A DNA stretch of 64,000 nt from Gavia stellata (taxonomy: Eukaryota; Chordata; Aves; Gaviiformes; Gaviidae), in NCBI RefSeq assembly GCF_030936135.1, contig NC_082611.1, positions 10,803,001 through 10,867,000 on the forward strand, in the 5' to 3' direction. The notes below the pieces were generated by a model that saw nothing but the letters and a program-made list of their open reading frames with translations, made no database searches and was not told where the DNA came from. Position 1 is the first letter of the stretch, and every line of letters begins with the position of its first letter. Shown here piece by piece: positions 15,299-27,298 of the stretch. Made by a program: the position numbers and the translations under genes.

Positions 15299-15372
15299 AC
15301 TGAAACACTGGCTTCTTCACAACTGTGAAGTCCAGACTAAAACACTGGCTTCTTCACAACTGTGAAGTTCAG
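15299..15372 (+). repeat. 37-bp tandem duplication, two copies
   Basis: Copies at 15,299-15,335 and 15,336-15,372 differ at two positions. Each contains a small dyad (CTTCACA AC TGTGAAG). Confidence 0.9.
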
Positions 15373-17639
15373 ATATTCATTTAAATAGCAATTAGGCACC
15401 CTGCGGTGCCGCTTATGGTGGCTGCAGAATTATCTGACCTGTCAGATGGGAATAGTTGTCCCTGCTGACCCCATATCTTCACAGCTCAAGAGCTCCATAT
15501 CACTTGGGAACATTAACTGCTTCTGTACCCAGGAATCATCCAGTTCCCATTTAGGATTTCATCTGATTTTTTCCCAGTTACATTGCAGATCATATACTCA
15601 CTTTATGAACTGCCAGCACGCTGCCAAATTCATGCATTATACAGAAGAGAGGTAACACCAACTCCTTCCCCTTAAAGGGATAGGTATTTGCTGTAGCAGT
15701 AAGATTTCTGAAAGAAACATGATGCTTAAGCTGTTCATTTCATTTTTCCACTGAAAAAAATCAAACCGTAACACTTAGGTCAGGTTTACCTTAGCAGCCA
15801 GTCAAGATGCTCTGGCTTTATTTCTGCCAATGCTAAAAACAATCCTTCATGCTGCAAGAAAATAATCATTCCTTGGTAAAGTAGAAAAACCCACAACTTT
15901 TCCATATCCTCCCTAGGTCATCAGGATTTTTTTCTTGTCCTGCCAAGCTCAGAGGATGACAGTACTAGACAGGTTATCATCACACTGTCAGAAATCCTTC
16001 AAGCTGCCAGCTACTGCTACTTCAGCCTATTTTTCAATAACCACAGCTCACCCTGCTGCCTGCCAAAGTCTTCCATTGCTGGAACACAGTCATTGCTGAC
16101 TGGCAGGATTCCTTCAAAGAGGGGAAAGGTTTTCCTAGATGTCTGCTTCCCCCCCATGCTTCCCCAACAAGGAAGTGACATTTAGTGACAGGTCCCTGTC
16201 AGCCAGGAATTACTAGCAGGTTGCTTGCATTCCTTCTGAGAACAAATTTTGTAAATACATGCTTAAAACTTCTAAGAGCCCACAAGTCAAAAAAGCTTAA
16301 CAGTAGTTCTTAAAGTACAAGGACAACTTAAAGTTAACTGCTTCCTTAATGTGCAATAGTAAACTAGTTTTGCATAAATAAAGTACTTTGATTTTAAAGT
16401 AGCACTCTTCCTCCTAAAATAGTTCCACAGCAGATGACGTATGACCTTGTTCAAGCACCCTTTGAACTAACAATGGAGGAAATCTCAGGCACAAATTTCC
16501 TAGACTCAGCTGACTAAAGGAACTTTTTCCCTACAGCAGGGAGGAAGATCAAACATTTGTGACAGGGTTTTGCTCAATAATGAATAGGTTTGCTGGGCGA
16601 GCACAGAAAGCTTGGCTGGGACTAGGCTGTGCCAGTACAGCCCACACTGCAGAAGGGCCAGCATAAACCACAGCCAGGCTTTTACATGTACCACACTCAC
16701 TTTTACATATACCAGGCTTTTAGAATATACCGGTCAGGCTTTTCCTCTTTGACTGTGCTTTCCTACTGCCTTCTCAGGCAACAAGGTGCCACAATATAAA
16801 ATGCCATCTTTTCCAACTCCCACCCAGGCTGGTTGAATGCAAGTTCTCATCCAAGACCTTGCTCAGATTTCACCTGAAATTCAAGACAAGGGTACACAGA
16901 GCATGTTTTGTGCAGCACCCCTCAGAGCCACTGCAGGCACTCTCTGGGTACAGGTGTTTGCCCTCCATCAACATTTTTAAAGAAAAAGAAGGAAAAAACA
17001 CCATAGACTTTCAGCAAGCAGGACAGCCCATCTTAGACATGCACAAGGCCCTGATCTAGAAAACCGCATCCTTGCAAGGGTTTCTTACTCACCTAAATAT
17101 CCCCAATGAACTCAGTGAGAGCAAAGTGATGTATCAGGTGAGTGTCTGCAGTCCGTCAGGACACACTGGATGCTACAGAATAAGTGTCAGGGTACACAGG
17201 TATCCCCAAACAACTGAAATATTCCCAGCATTAAAAGCACAGTTTTAGGAATGGGATAAGGAAAATATCACACAATAGCCCTATTTGCAAAGCTTGAAGG
17301 GTCTCCAGATGCTTTAACTGGTATGTGCACTGTACAAAGGGTTGGAAGCCATGTCTCCCCAAGGACAACAGCAGCAGGCACCTCCTGGCCATCTTGTGGG
17401 GAGCAGCAGTCCCTGCACTGTGGAGAGGGTGGAAACCCAAGGAAAACATGCTTTCCTGAAGGAAAACACACTCATATACCCTAAAGCTTGCTAGTTCTTC
17501 CAACTGCACCTGTGGGTCTAGTAAGAGATACTACATCCCCCTGCAAAAAATGGCTTTGCTATTATGTGGGCTGGATCTTGGGCAGAAAAAAAATCAGGTA
17601 ATCATTCTGATACTATGATCTTCCTCACACATACCTTGC
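15373..17639. other. intergenic sequence, no gene recognised
   Basis: Unique sequence with no supported gene. Imperfect repeats of a CAGGCTTTTACATRTACC unit occur at about 16,672-16,742. Confidence 0.6.
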
Positions 17640-18440
17640 TCTGCTCTCAGGCAGAAGGCATCCTCAGTACTGAGCCACAGGGATCACCAGTACCTCAGCT
17701 CAGCCATCCCGCCTCACACAACCTGTCAGCTCCAGACCTGAGGTAACACCGGCCACCATCTTGCATGCCCACAGCCACGTCGAGGGATGAACATGCAACA
17801 CCCATTTGCAGGGCTGTTGGCTACTGTTAACAGCTCCAGGTGCCCTTATGAGCCTGGGGAAAAGCAACTGCACCCACAGAAGGCCCTGGGTCTCCAGAGC
17901 ACTGGAGGAGGCAGCCCGGCCACCCCAGGCATGGCACCTGCTGGAGCCCCACGCATGCAGCTCCCCTCACCCAGCCAGCCACAAGCGGTTCCAGCCAGCT
18001 CCACAGCCCTGCGAAGTGCAGGGGATGAACCCACCGCAGCAGGGTACCAAGGAGGAGGCCTGCAGACACCCACTTCTCATGAAGGAGCAGAAGGGAACCG
18101 CAAAGAGTAGGATGACAAGGCAGTCACAGGCACACACACACCCAGCCTCCCATCACCTTGGGGGAGGCATTTTGGCACCTGCAGCAAACATTCAGAAAGT
18201 CAAGACCAGGGAGGGCAGAGGAGATGTTCATTTAGCTGTTGTGTTTATCCTTCCTCAACACCCAGATCAGTGATCTGCAGTTCGCGCTGACTGGCAGCAA
18301 GTTCAGTCCAGCAAGACGTGCCCCACCGGAGGCTGCGCTGCAGGGCAGGCAGCCATCTTGTCCCGCGGCCACCCTCCTCAGCATCGGCTCTGCGCCTGTT
18401 TCTATACCCAGCTGCATGACACCAGGCCATTCACAAAGCA
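17640..18440. other. GC-richer island in AT-rich intergenic DNA
   Basis: Local GC content is clearly above its surroundings and open frames up to about 155 codons occur on the plus strand (17,806-18,273) with others on the minus strand. The translations are low-complexity, Pro/Ala/Gln-rich and match nothing I know, so I do not call a gene. It could be an unannotated regulatory region or non-coding exon. Confidence 0.4.
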
Positions 18441-21400
18441 CCCTGTAAGTGCTTTAGATTAAGTCATTAATTATTATAGTCATTAAGATCCCACTTCAAG
18501 ATTTATCTTCTTCCCATATTCCTATTAAACAAAATGGGTGTTAGTTTCCAGTTACTCATTTTGCAGAAGCAAATCTATCCATGAACTAACACAGTAACTC
18601 TACACATTAACTCCAGATCTCTCCTGCAAGACAGATTTTTTTCTAATTTCCAAGAAAAGGGACTGGTCAGTCGTGCAGAGGTACTGCTGTCCATGCACCG
18701 GCATGGAAAACAGACACAGATCAGGAGCAACGTGGCTTATGAGATCAGATCCTCCACCACACCAGAATATGTCTTGCCAGTCATCCAAAACTAAAAGTGA
18801 CCTAGAGCCACTTATACAAACTGACTCTTTGCTCAAAGAACTCTGAAGGACTTCTCACACAGGAAACATGAAATCTTAAAAGTGTCTGGTTTGGAACTGG
18901 TAGATGGTTTGCCTGTAGCACTGTTTCCAAGCATCTAGGAAAAAAGCATGGGAAGAGAAAGCAGCAGACAGAAGTTAAGGTGCCAGTGCAGGTTATATGA
19001 GAGAGCAGAAATAAAAGCAAAGATCTTCTCAAAATCTGTGTCCCTATCCTAAACTCCCAGTGAACCCACCTCCCTTTCTTTCAAGCCATCACCACCAACT
19101 CCTTCCTCCAATTCCAGAAGAGGAGGAAAACACTATTTTGATGAATTTTCAGAATTAAAGTAAATATGTTTTGGAGCACATCTCCAGGACACATAACTCC
19201 ATTTGCTTTTAATCCCCCTTACTCCACTTCTGAAGTCTATTCTTGTTTGGTTCCACTCTTAAAAGATCTGCATTCCAGTAACGCTGCATTATTTTGGTTA
19301 CACTGTTTGCCTGAATCTGTAAGCACGTGAGTAGGAGAAATTGACAGTTTTTAAAAAAATTAAAACCACACTTATCATCCTCTAAAGGCTCAGAGCTTTC
19401 AATCAACGTTTTGAATAATGAAATCTTGCTATCTCACTCCTGTAAAAGCTCTCCAGCAGGATTAGGGAGGGAAGAGTCAATGGCTTCCCATGCCTGTCAA
19501 GTCAATGCTCCTCCTGAACTGTCGCACACTGATGAGAGAGAGACGCACTGCTCTTCAATAGGAAGCAAACTGCATTCTCCATTAGGATGAATTTCCAGAC
19601 TAAAGAATGTGTCTAGTTTTAATCTGCCACACACAGATAATTGACTTTATACTGAAATTTATGTCATTTCATGTTTATCATATTCAGATCTGACAAGCAA
19701 CCTGAGGCATAAAAATTACTCTTCTCAGATTTGATTTATTTATGATATATTTTCTGCTTACTACAAATGAAAGAGAGAAAAACACCTTTGGCCCATTCTC
19801 AGGACACAGGTTAGGTCATCCCATGAAGACTGTTTCATGTGTGACATACCAGGAAATCACATGTTTGTACATCACGTTTATTCAATGCTATCTGCGGAGA
19901 CATGTTATTGCTGCAGCTGATACTTTAAACAGAAATAACAAGATGCAGTTTTTTGTTGCACCTTCAAATTCTTCCGTTCTTTGGCTCTTCAGTGCAGCTC
20001 ACTACACTTACCTACTGCTCTTCAGCCTTCTGTTCTGCACAAATTAACACCTGGTCATCAAAAGTCAGTACAGCATCAATCTGTGCACCAGCATGGTCAC
20101 ATTCAAATACTGCGCAGTTCTCCCTACTGCTTCAAGAAAAATCAGATGTGTTTTGATACTTCAGTTCTCATTGTATCAGCAAGGCTTTACTCTCCTTTCT
20201 TGAAAGCACTCAACACTAGACATACTGCTTGGCTCAGAGCCACATCATCTCATATTGCAATCCTGAGAGAAAACATATGCACACTAAGGATTATGAAAAG
20301 CAATGAGAGAGAGAACAGTTGCTCTAGATCACAAGTGGCACACAGGAGATGATCTTTCTTTAGATCACAGTGGGTCAAGATGAAACACTAACTTTCTTCT
20401 TCCCCCTTTAGAAGTTACATTTTAAGTCTTGTGTGCTGCCTGTGATTCATCCATAATTATATCCTACTAAAATTCCACTATGCTATCAGGCAGCCCTAGT
20501 TTTCTTTTCTGTTTTGGGGCGTGTATTGTTGCTGTGCCTATTAAACAACTCTTCTGTTTCAAGGCCAAAAGAACAGGCAGGACTTCTGAGAGATGCCACT
20601 ATAAATCCTCAACTTACGGCATAGAAATTGTGAATATCAGTTACTTACAAAGGTCTACAGAGTACTAGGTTATACGTACTGCAGAAAACATACAGCGTTT
20701 GTATGGCTCTGAGTGGCTCTCAGCACAAGTTGAGAGCCACTTGGTAGTACTTCCTGCAGGAGGGCGTGTGTCATTACCACATGTTAAGTCATGAAAGTGT
20801 GAAATGGGATCATTATTATCTCCTAGCCTCCATTCTGAAATAATGATAAGGAAAACAATCTATTCCTCAGTCCTCCCAGGAACAGGAAGACTTGAAAAGG
20901 CACAAGAAGAATATTAAAACAAAAAAATACTGGAGACGAAAAATTATTTTTCAAAGTTCACTCCAAAACAGTCTGCAAGCTGAAGCACTTAGCTTGCAAG
21001 TGCGTCTTCATTTTAGCAATAATTAGATCCCCAGTCAAAAGAAGCAGTATCCAACAGAGTAGCACTCATTTACAGCAATCGCAGCATAGTGCAAAATAGC
21101 ACCTGAAGAGCTCAGACTGACCAGTAAGTTCAGAGCTGAGCAAAGGAAGCCTCAGAATGCCGCTTGCAAGGAGCAAGCTTTCTCAGTCTTACAAAGCCCA
21201 GGAGTTTGCTACAGGCTCTTCTTTGCTTTCCAACTCATCTCCACACAGACGCAGCAGACTCCTGGAACAGGTCAAATAAGATGTGCAAGACTGCTGTTCT
21301 GTTAAGCTTTTGCACAAAGTACTAAGCCCCATTCTTTTAAGGGGGGAAAGTAATTCCCTATCCATAAAAGAAAGCACCCAATACCAGTGAACAACATCAC

Positions 21401-24400
21401 AGTAACTGCAGGAACTGGAAGTCAACTCTCCTGTTATTACCCTGCTGATGGCAGCTACATCTGCTCCCACACACAGAAGTGCCGAGACACAATGCTGTCC
21501 CCAAAAGTGACAAAGTACCTGGTAGGAGGAAGTTACCTCATTGTCCAAGAGAGGGTTTGTCTCCTCGTTGTCTCCTTCTCTGCAAACTCAGCTTGCATTC
21601 CAGCCTTCCTTTCTTGAGGAGGCCCAGATGGAAAAGCCCTCATCTCACAAGATTCAAGTCTTTTGGCTGCAAGGTTTTTTTGGTTTACAGCATTAGGTTT
21701 CTGGGGTTTTAAGTATGGCCTTCTCCCAGGACAGGGCAAACTCAGCTCCTGTTTCTGTGGAGAATTCGGTCATAGCCAGGCCCCTTTACTGCTGCAGGCC
21801 CCAGCCATGCTCGCAGCTCCCAAATTGCATCAGTCCTTCCCCCCAGGCTTCCTCTCTCCAGCTAGCCCTAAACCCAGGCTTCACCCTTCTGCGGGCTGGG
21901 CCTTTTATACCAGCCCACAGCCACACTTCATCTTACTAACGAGCAGGGCTTTCCCCTCCAGCCCCTTACCCTGGGCCGTGCCGTGGCTGGGGAGCTGCTG
22001 AAGGGTGAACGGTCTGATACAGCTGCCGCTGCCAGCATAAACTTAGGCAGTAGAGATATGTAAGCCAGGTTATTTAAAAAGTGGGGAAGAAGAGGGTACG
22101 GGTGATTGTCCTCTGTGATATTTGTCAGTGATCAGGGAAACTTTTCTGAAGCAGGAAAGGTATATTGTTCCTTTTTGCTGACCAGCCCAGGAGGCATTTA
22201 CTGGAGCATATGAATTGGGGCTCGTATTTATTCTGCAGAGGGAAAAGAGCACATTCTGTAGGGGATCTTTCTGCTTTCAGGGGTTTACACAAGCCTAGTG
22301 ATGCTGCAAAAGAAATACTGCAGAGCAGGCAGAGGCCCTCTACCCCTTTGCAAGACTGACACCAGCAGTTAGACAGTCCTGCTAACGCTACATGCGCTGC
22401 ACACGCTGTGCCACGATTTCTCAGGAGGCTGCTAGCACCCGTGCTCTGAGTAATAGCCTGTCTGGTCCTTCACACATTATGAGCTGTAATAAATCTATCT
22501 GGCTATTTATCTCTTTCCCTGGTTAAAACATCCTCATGGCTCCAACAGGTTAGACTATTCAGAGATTTGTTTTTTGCTTGTCCTGCCCCCAACTCCAAAT
22601 ACCGTGCGGGATTATTGTTATCTGCATCTGCAGAACACATTATTGTCATCAGCTGTAAGGATGCTCACAGCCACCTAACTGCAGCATCCTGTAGAGACAG
22701 CTGAGCTCCCTAAGACTAGTTCCCATCAGTGCTGGTAGCTTTTCCATCAGGGTGCTGTGAAGCTACCATCGCTGATTTATTTATTCAGGTTTTCCTGTGC
22801 TGAGTTCAACACTGCAGCAGCTAATTCACAGCCCAGATTGCTGTGTCTCCTAGCTTTATGTTTAAAACATCTTCTTAGGATGCTGAGATCCCCTTCACCC
22901 CGTCTAGCAAGGAGGAGTGACTGGAATCTGAATGGTTTCCTACTCTCCGAATGAGTGCTTCAAGTGGCAAAGGTAGGACTGGATGTAAAGGAGTGGAAAA
23001 TACTTCAGGAGAAAACTGAGGAAGACCTTATTTATGCCCTAGCCTGAAAAAAAGAAGGAAAAAAATTCCAAGCTCCAAACCACTTCAGGGATCTGGAAAA
23101 TTCTTTCCTGCAGACCTAATTTACCTTACTGATAGATTTCCCCTGAGGAGGGTGAAGGATGAGGCAGCAAATTTCTGCAGGGAGAGAAGCTTATTTCTCA
23201 CAACGGCAAAGACATAGATGAAGGACCCCACTGCCTGCCAGGAATGCCAGGTGTATCACATATCCACCTGAATTTCTCAGATTAGACAGCTGGCCTGCAT
23301 AAATGTGAGCTTTCAAGAAAAGGCTTGGCTCACTGCAAAACATTCTGGGTGCTTTGGCTGGAGCCATTTGAATATTCAAGTTTTCTTTCCAGGAGAAAGA
23401 CCTAGCGATTTCAGATTTCTTTCTGTTACAACATGAAAATAGTAAGACATAAAAATCCAGTAACATGAAATTTCCAGAAATTTTTTTGGTGAATACAAAC
23501 CTGTTTTTATTAAAAAATGGAACAAGAATTTTTAATTTAATTGTATCATTATAGTATGAGATTTACTATATATGCCATAATAAAATGAAAAAAATCATTT
23601 AAGAGAAAAAATTGACTCTGTCAGTCAGAGGAGGCCCAATCTTATAAAACGTGTTTTTATTGAAAACAATACTTCCTCATTAATTTAATCCATCATAATT
23701 TTTTTGGATTCTTATTCTCAGTGTTAACCAGAGTATTTAGCTTCTGTAGAAAAAAGTTGTGATTACATGCCATAAAGTCACAAAGTGTTTTCATCTGGAA
23801 TATAAATGGAAGTAACCTTTCCAAACAGAATATATTAACATATGCTGGTGAATCCATTGGTTATTCTGAGACTCTTTCAGTCTTTAATCACTAAAGCCAT
23901 CATTTTAGAGTCAGTTTTACAAATGGCAAAAGGACCAATAGCTCTCATGAGAATGTGGGGGGTTTTTCTCAGTCTGGGCAAGGTCTTACAAATGTGCTAT
24001 ACTCTACTAATTATTTTTTAAGCAGAAATGTTGTCCCATTCCCTAAAATGATAAACAAATCTGATTCTTCAGAATTCCATTAAGCTCCTTGCAAATGAAA
24101 TAATCCTCATCTGAGAAGTACAAATATGCAGACGGCCTCACCCTATTATACCTTATTCTTTCAAACAGAAGGAAATTAGAAGAAACCAGAAACTAACAAA
24201 TATCCCCAGGCAAGATTTGCAAGACCCTTAAGAAAATGGAGAAGCACGTGTTGCTCTTCTCCTCTTGTGATATGGAGAACAAAACTAATACAATACACCT
24301 CAAAAGAAGTCATGTACAGAGAATGGAAATATTTAAGATTTACTTTAAGGAAATAAGTTGTCAAATGCTCAGGAGAGCTGTATCATCGTGTTTTTTAAAC

Positions 24401-25431
24401 GACTAACTCTCTCTGCTCTGTCTTAAATCGATAAAGTTCAAGCTCCTGCCTTTAGGAGAATATGCAAAACAGAGGATTTCAGTGGCAATCCATGCTTTCT
24501 TTCAGCCCCTTTTTCCCAGATCCCAGAAGCACCATGCTGTCTTCTTGAAGGTATATCCAAAGGCTTTGTCCACCAGGAATCTAAGAGATGTGGGGGTGTG
24601 GATCCTCTAGCAGAGAGCAGCTACATGGGGACTGGGCACTGCAATGTTCAGTGACTGTGATGTGGGTCTTGACCTCTTTGGATCTTGGTGGCCATCATGT
24701 AGACTATGCACACTTGAATTTCCTATCATCTTTTATCTGTCTGATCTATTTAGACTCTAAGGCCTTTGGGCTTTAAGTAGGGACATTTTCTTACATAGCT
24801 AGGCAAGGTGGCTAGAATGATGGGGCATTAGACCTTCAGCTTGGCTTTCAGAAAGCGTCCACACTTCAGCTAGTAAATAAAAACAACAATTTGGGACAAT
24901 GTCCATGCCATTTAGCACTAAAAAATCCCAAATTTCCAGTATGTCCTTGAAAAGCAGATTAAAAATTTCCTTGCTCTTGACAAGACTTTTTTCTGAAAAG
25001 TGGTAATGCGCGTTTGGAAGCTGGGACTGTTATGTACCCTACAGTTGTGAAGCAAGTGAATATGAGGAATTCTTGAGGCGTGATGTGTGAAGCCACTTAC
25101 TGGATGTCAGCTGTACACTCTGACATTTAGTCTAATTACTAAAGAATATGTTACAGCAAATAAGATTAATAAGACACAAGGAATTATAATTTACTAAATT
25201 TTTTTTGTTTAAAAAAAAATTTTGTTTTGTTAAGCAAAGAATTATTTTAGATGCAGATCTGGGTTATATTCACCAGAACTAGAGCTGAAGTTTGGATACC
25301 TCAGAGATAGCAGCTTAAACAATTAAAGAAAAAAGCACACAAACCAAGGGAGATCGGAAAGTTTCTGCAGAATTGTAAGCAAATTCACAAAGGAGCTGGA
25401 AGGTGTAGTTCACGGGTAACAGCTCAGAGAT
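18441..25431. other. intergenic sequence, no gene recognised
   Basis: Mostly AT-rich, with a moderately GC-rich patch at 21,660-22,030. There is an A/T inverted repeat at 25,196-25,222. No coding exon was supported. Confidence 0.6.
20712..20741. repeat. hairpin, 11-bp perfect stem with 8-nt loop
   Basis: AGTGGCTCTCA and TGAGAGCCACT are exact reverse complements flanking GCACAAGT. GTGGCTCT also occurs in related form just upstream. Confidence 0.85.
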
Positions 25432-25860
25432 CACAGAATCATAGAATGGTTTGGGTTGGAAGGGACCTTAAAGGTCATCTAGTTCCAACCCCCCTGCCAT
25501 GGGCAGGGACACCTTCCACTAGACCAGGTGGCTCAAAGCCCCGTCCCACCTGGCCTTGAACACTTCCAGGGTTGGGGCATCCACAACTTCTCTGGGAAAC
25601 CTGTTCCAGTGCCCCACCACCCTCGTGGTGAAGAATTTCTCCCTAACATCTAATCTAAATCTACCCTCTTTCAGCTTAAAGCCATCACCCCTTGTCCTAT
25701 CACTACAGGCCCTTGTAAAAAGTCCCTCTCCAGCTTCCTTGTAGGCCCCTTCAGGTACTGGAAGGCTGCTATAAGGTCTCCCCGGAGCCTTCTCTTCTCC
25801 AGGCTGAACAACCCAAACTCTTTCAGCCTGTCTTCATAGGAGAGGTGCTCCAGCCCTCAT
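25432..25860 (-). mobile_element. CR1 LINE, 5'-truncated, intergenic
   Basis: It starts at the CR1 3' tail (CACAGAATCATAGAATGGTT, plus strand) and extends through the conserved GGTTGGAAGGGACCTTAAAG block to CTTCATAGGAGAGGTGCTCC. About 430 bp remain and the 5' part is missing. No intact reverse transcriptase is present. It is direct evidence for an avian or other sauropsid genome. Confidence 0.95.
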
Positions 25861-26933
25861 GTCTCTAATGACTGAACAAAATGAACCTGATGAGACAGGA
25901 AGATGTGGAATTAGGCTCTTCCCTCTCCACCTAAGAGTAAAACATAGTTTGTGAATTGGCTAACACTTGAGCATAAAATACACTATAGAAAAGTCAGCAT
26001 TGAATGACTTTGTTTGTGGGACAATTCTGCACTGGGGACATAGGATCAGCAAATGGAAAGTAGCAAAAATCATCTGATCTAAGGACCTCGTATGAGAAAA
26101 GACAGCAGGAGAAGTGCCTCTCACTTCCATCAGCACTGCCATTTCTGTGTCACATATGAGCTCTCAACCTCTGGGAGCCACAGCTGGGAAACATGGAGTC
26201 ACTGGATTTCGTGGCTTCTTGGTGGGGTATTTCAGAGGAGGGAAGGTTGCATAGTAATGGTGGTGTTCTTACAGTAATTGCCCAGCTTGATTTGGAGAGA
26301 ATCGCTTCACGTCAGCACCACTCTCCTTATGGCCAGCTTGATAATCAAAACTAGGTTAGCAGAGGACTTTTCGTTCCATTTATGCCAGGAGCTAACTGTT
26401 CCCATCCTGGACCCCGCTGTCTTTGTGCAGGTCAGAAAGATGAGTTCTCTTTGAATTGCCCTTGATTTTACCTAGTGCTCAGCACTGCAGTGTTCACATC
26501 CTTCAGATTACCATCATCATCACTATGGGGAGGATCTACAACAATCTGAACAATAAGGTCATGACCAGTGAATGCAGATCATTGTCCAGCCTTATCTAAT
26601 GCTGTATCCTGAGCACACGGAAGAGAGCTCAGTTGTTTCAGAGCAAATCCATGTCTGTAGTCAGGACACACTGAATGTTTTGTTTTTGGAGTTACAAATC
26701 ACCCAGTATGTAATGAATGCAACTTGTCTGCCCCAGTTTATCTTGCATAATATAATAAGCACTAACTACCATTGGTTGTTTTTATGAAATTGCATTTTTT
26801 AACGTGATTCGACACTGTACTAGCTCTCTGCTCCCCACCCAGCAACAGTGCACTGTACGGAGGAAGTTTGATTTGGAACAGCAATCTATGTGTTTATATA
26901 GATCATGGCAGAGGTATTATTTCCTATATAAAA

Positions 26934-26963
26934 ATTAATGAATGCAATAATTAATGAATGCAA
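26934..26963 (+). repeat. 14-bp direct repeat, period 16
   Basis: ATTAATGAATGCAA occurs at 26,934-26,947 and again at 26,950-26,963. It directly precedes the hairpin at 26,966. Confidence 0.85.
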
Positions 26964-26965
26964 AA

Positions 26966-26995
26966 TCTTTCTGGTAGCATTCACTACCAGAAAGA
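26966..26995. repeat. hairpin, 12-bp perfect stem with 6-nt loop
   Basis: TCTTTCTGGTAG and CTACCAGAAAGA flank CATTCA as exact reverse complements. The structure sits beside two direct repeats. Confidence 0.9.
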
Positions 26996-27058
26996 ACATA
27001 GGCTCATTGACCTAGCAATAAGCTCAGGCAGGACTTTATGGATGGAGTTTTTTGCTAA

Positions 27059-27298
27059 TTAGTTTGATGGAGAAAAGAAACGTTGCACAGCACAATGAGG
27101 AATAAAAGCTAAATAGCCAAATATGTTTGTGCCCTCATCTTTTATCTTCTCTGCCACTTCCTTTCCATATTTATTCAGCTGATATTCAAATGACTGAAGA
27201 CTATAACAAAGAGGAAGTCGTCTAATTGTGTAGGCCAGCTCTTCTTTACTGAAAAGCTGAGCTTTTTCAGTATTTTGCATTTTTTGCTGTAGTAGATC
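27059..27298 (-). other. unassigned protein-like open segment, possible terminal exon
   Basis: On the minus strand a CTACTACAG acceptor-like sequence at about 27,299-27,307 is followed by an open frame to a TAA at 27,059. The peptide (for example KEELAYTIRRLPLCYSLQSF and KYGKEVAEKIKDEGTNIFGY) has a balanced, protein-like composition with charged and amphipathic stretches, unlike the biased translations around it. I recognise no family and saw no partner exons. It may be a real terminal exon, an old pseudogene fragment or chance. Confidence 0.25.

Noticed and set aside
25196-25222. An A/T inverted repeat (AAA-T8 / A8-TTT)
   Set aside because: Homopolymer composition makes such pairing common by chance.
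25556-25744. A 62-codon plus-strand frame
   Set aside because: It lies antisense within the CR1 copy.
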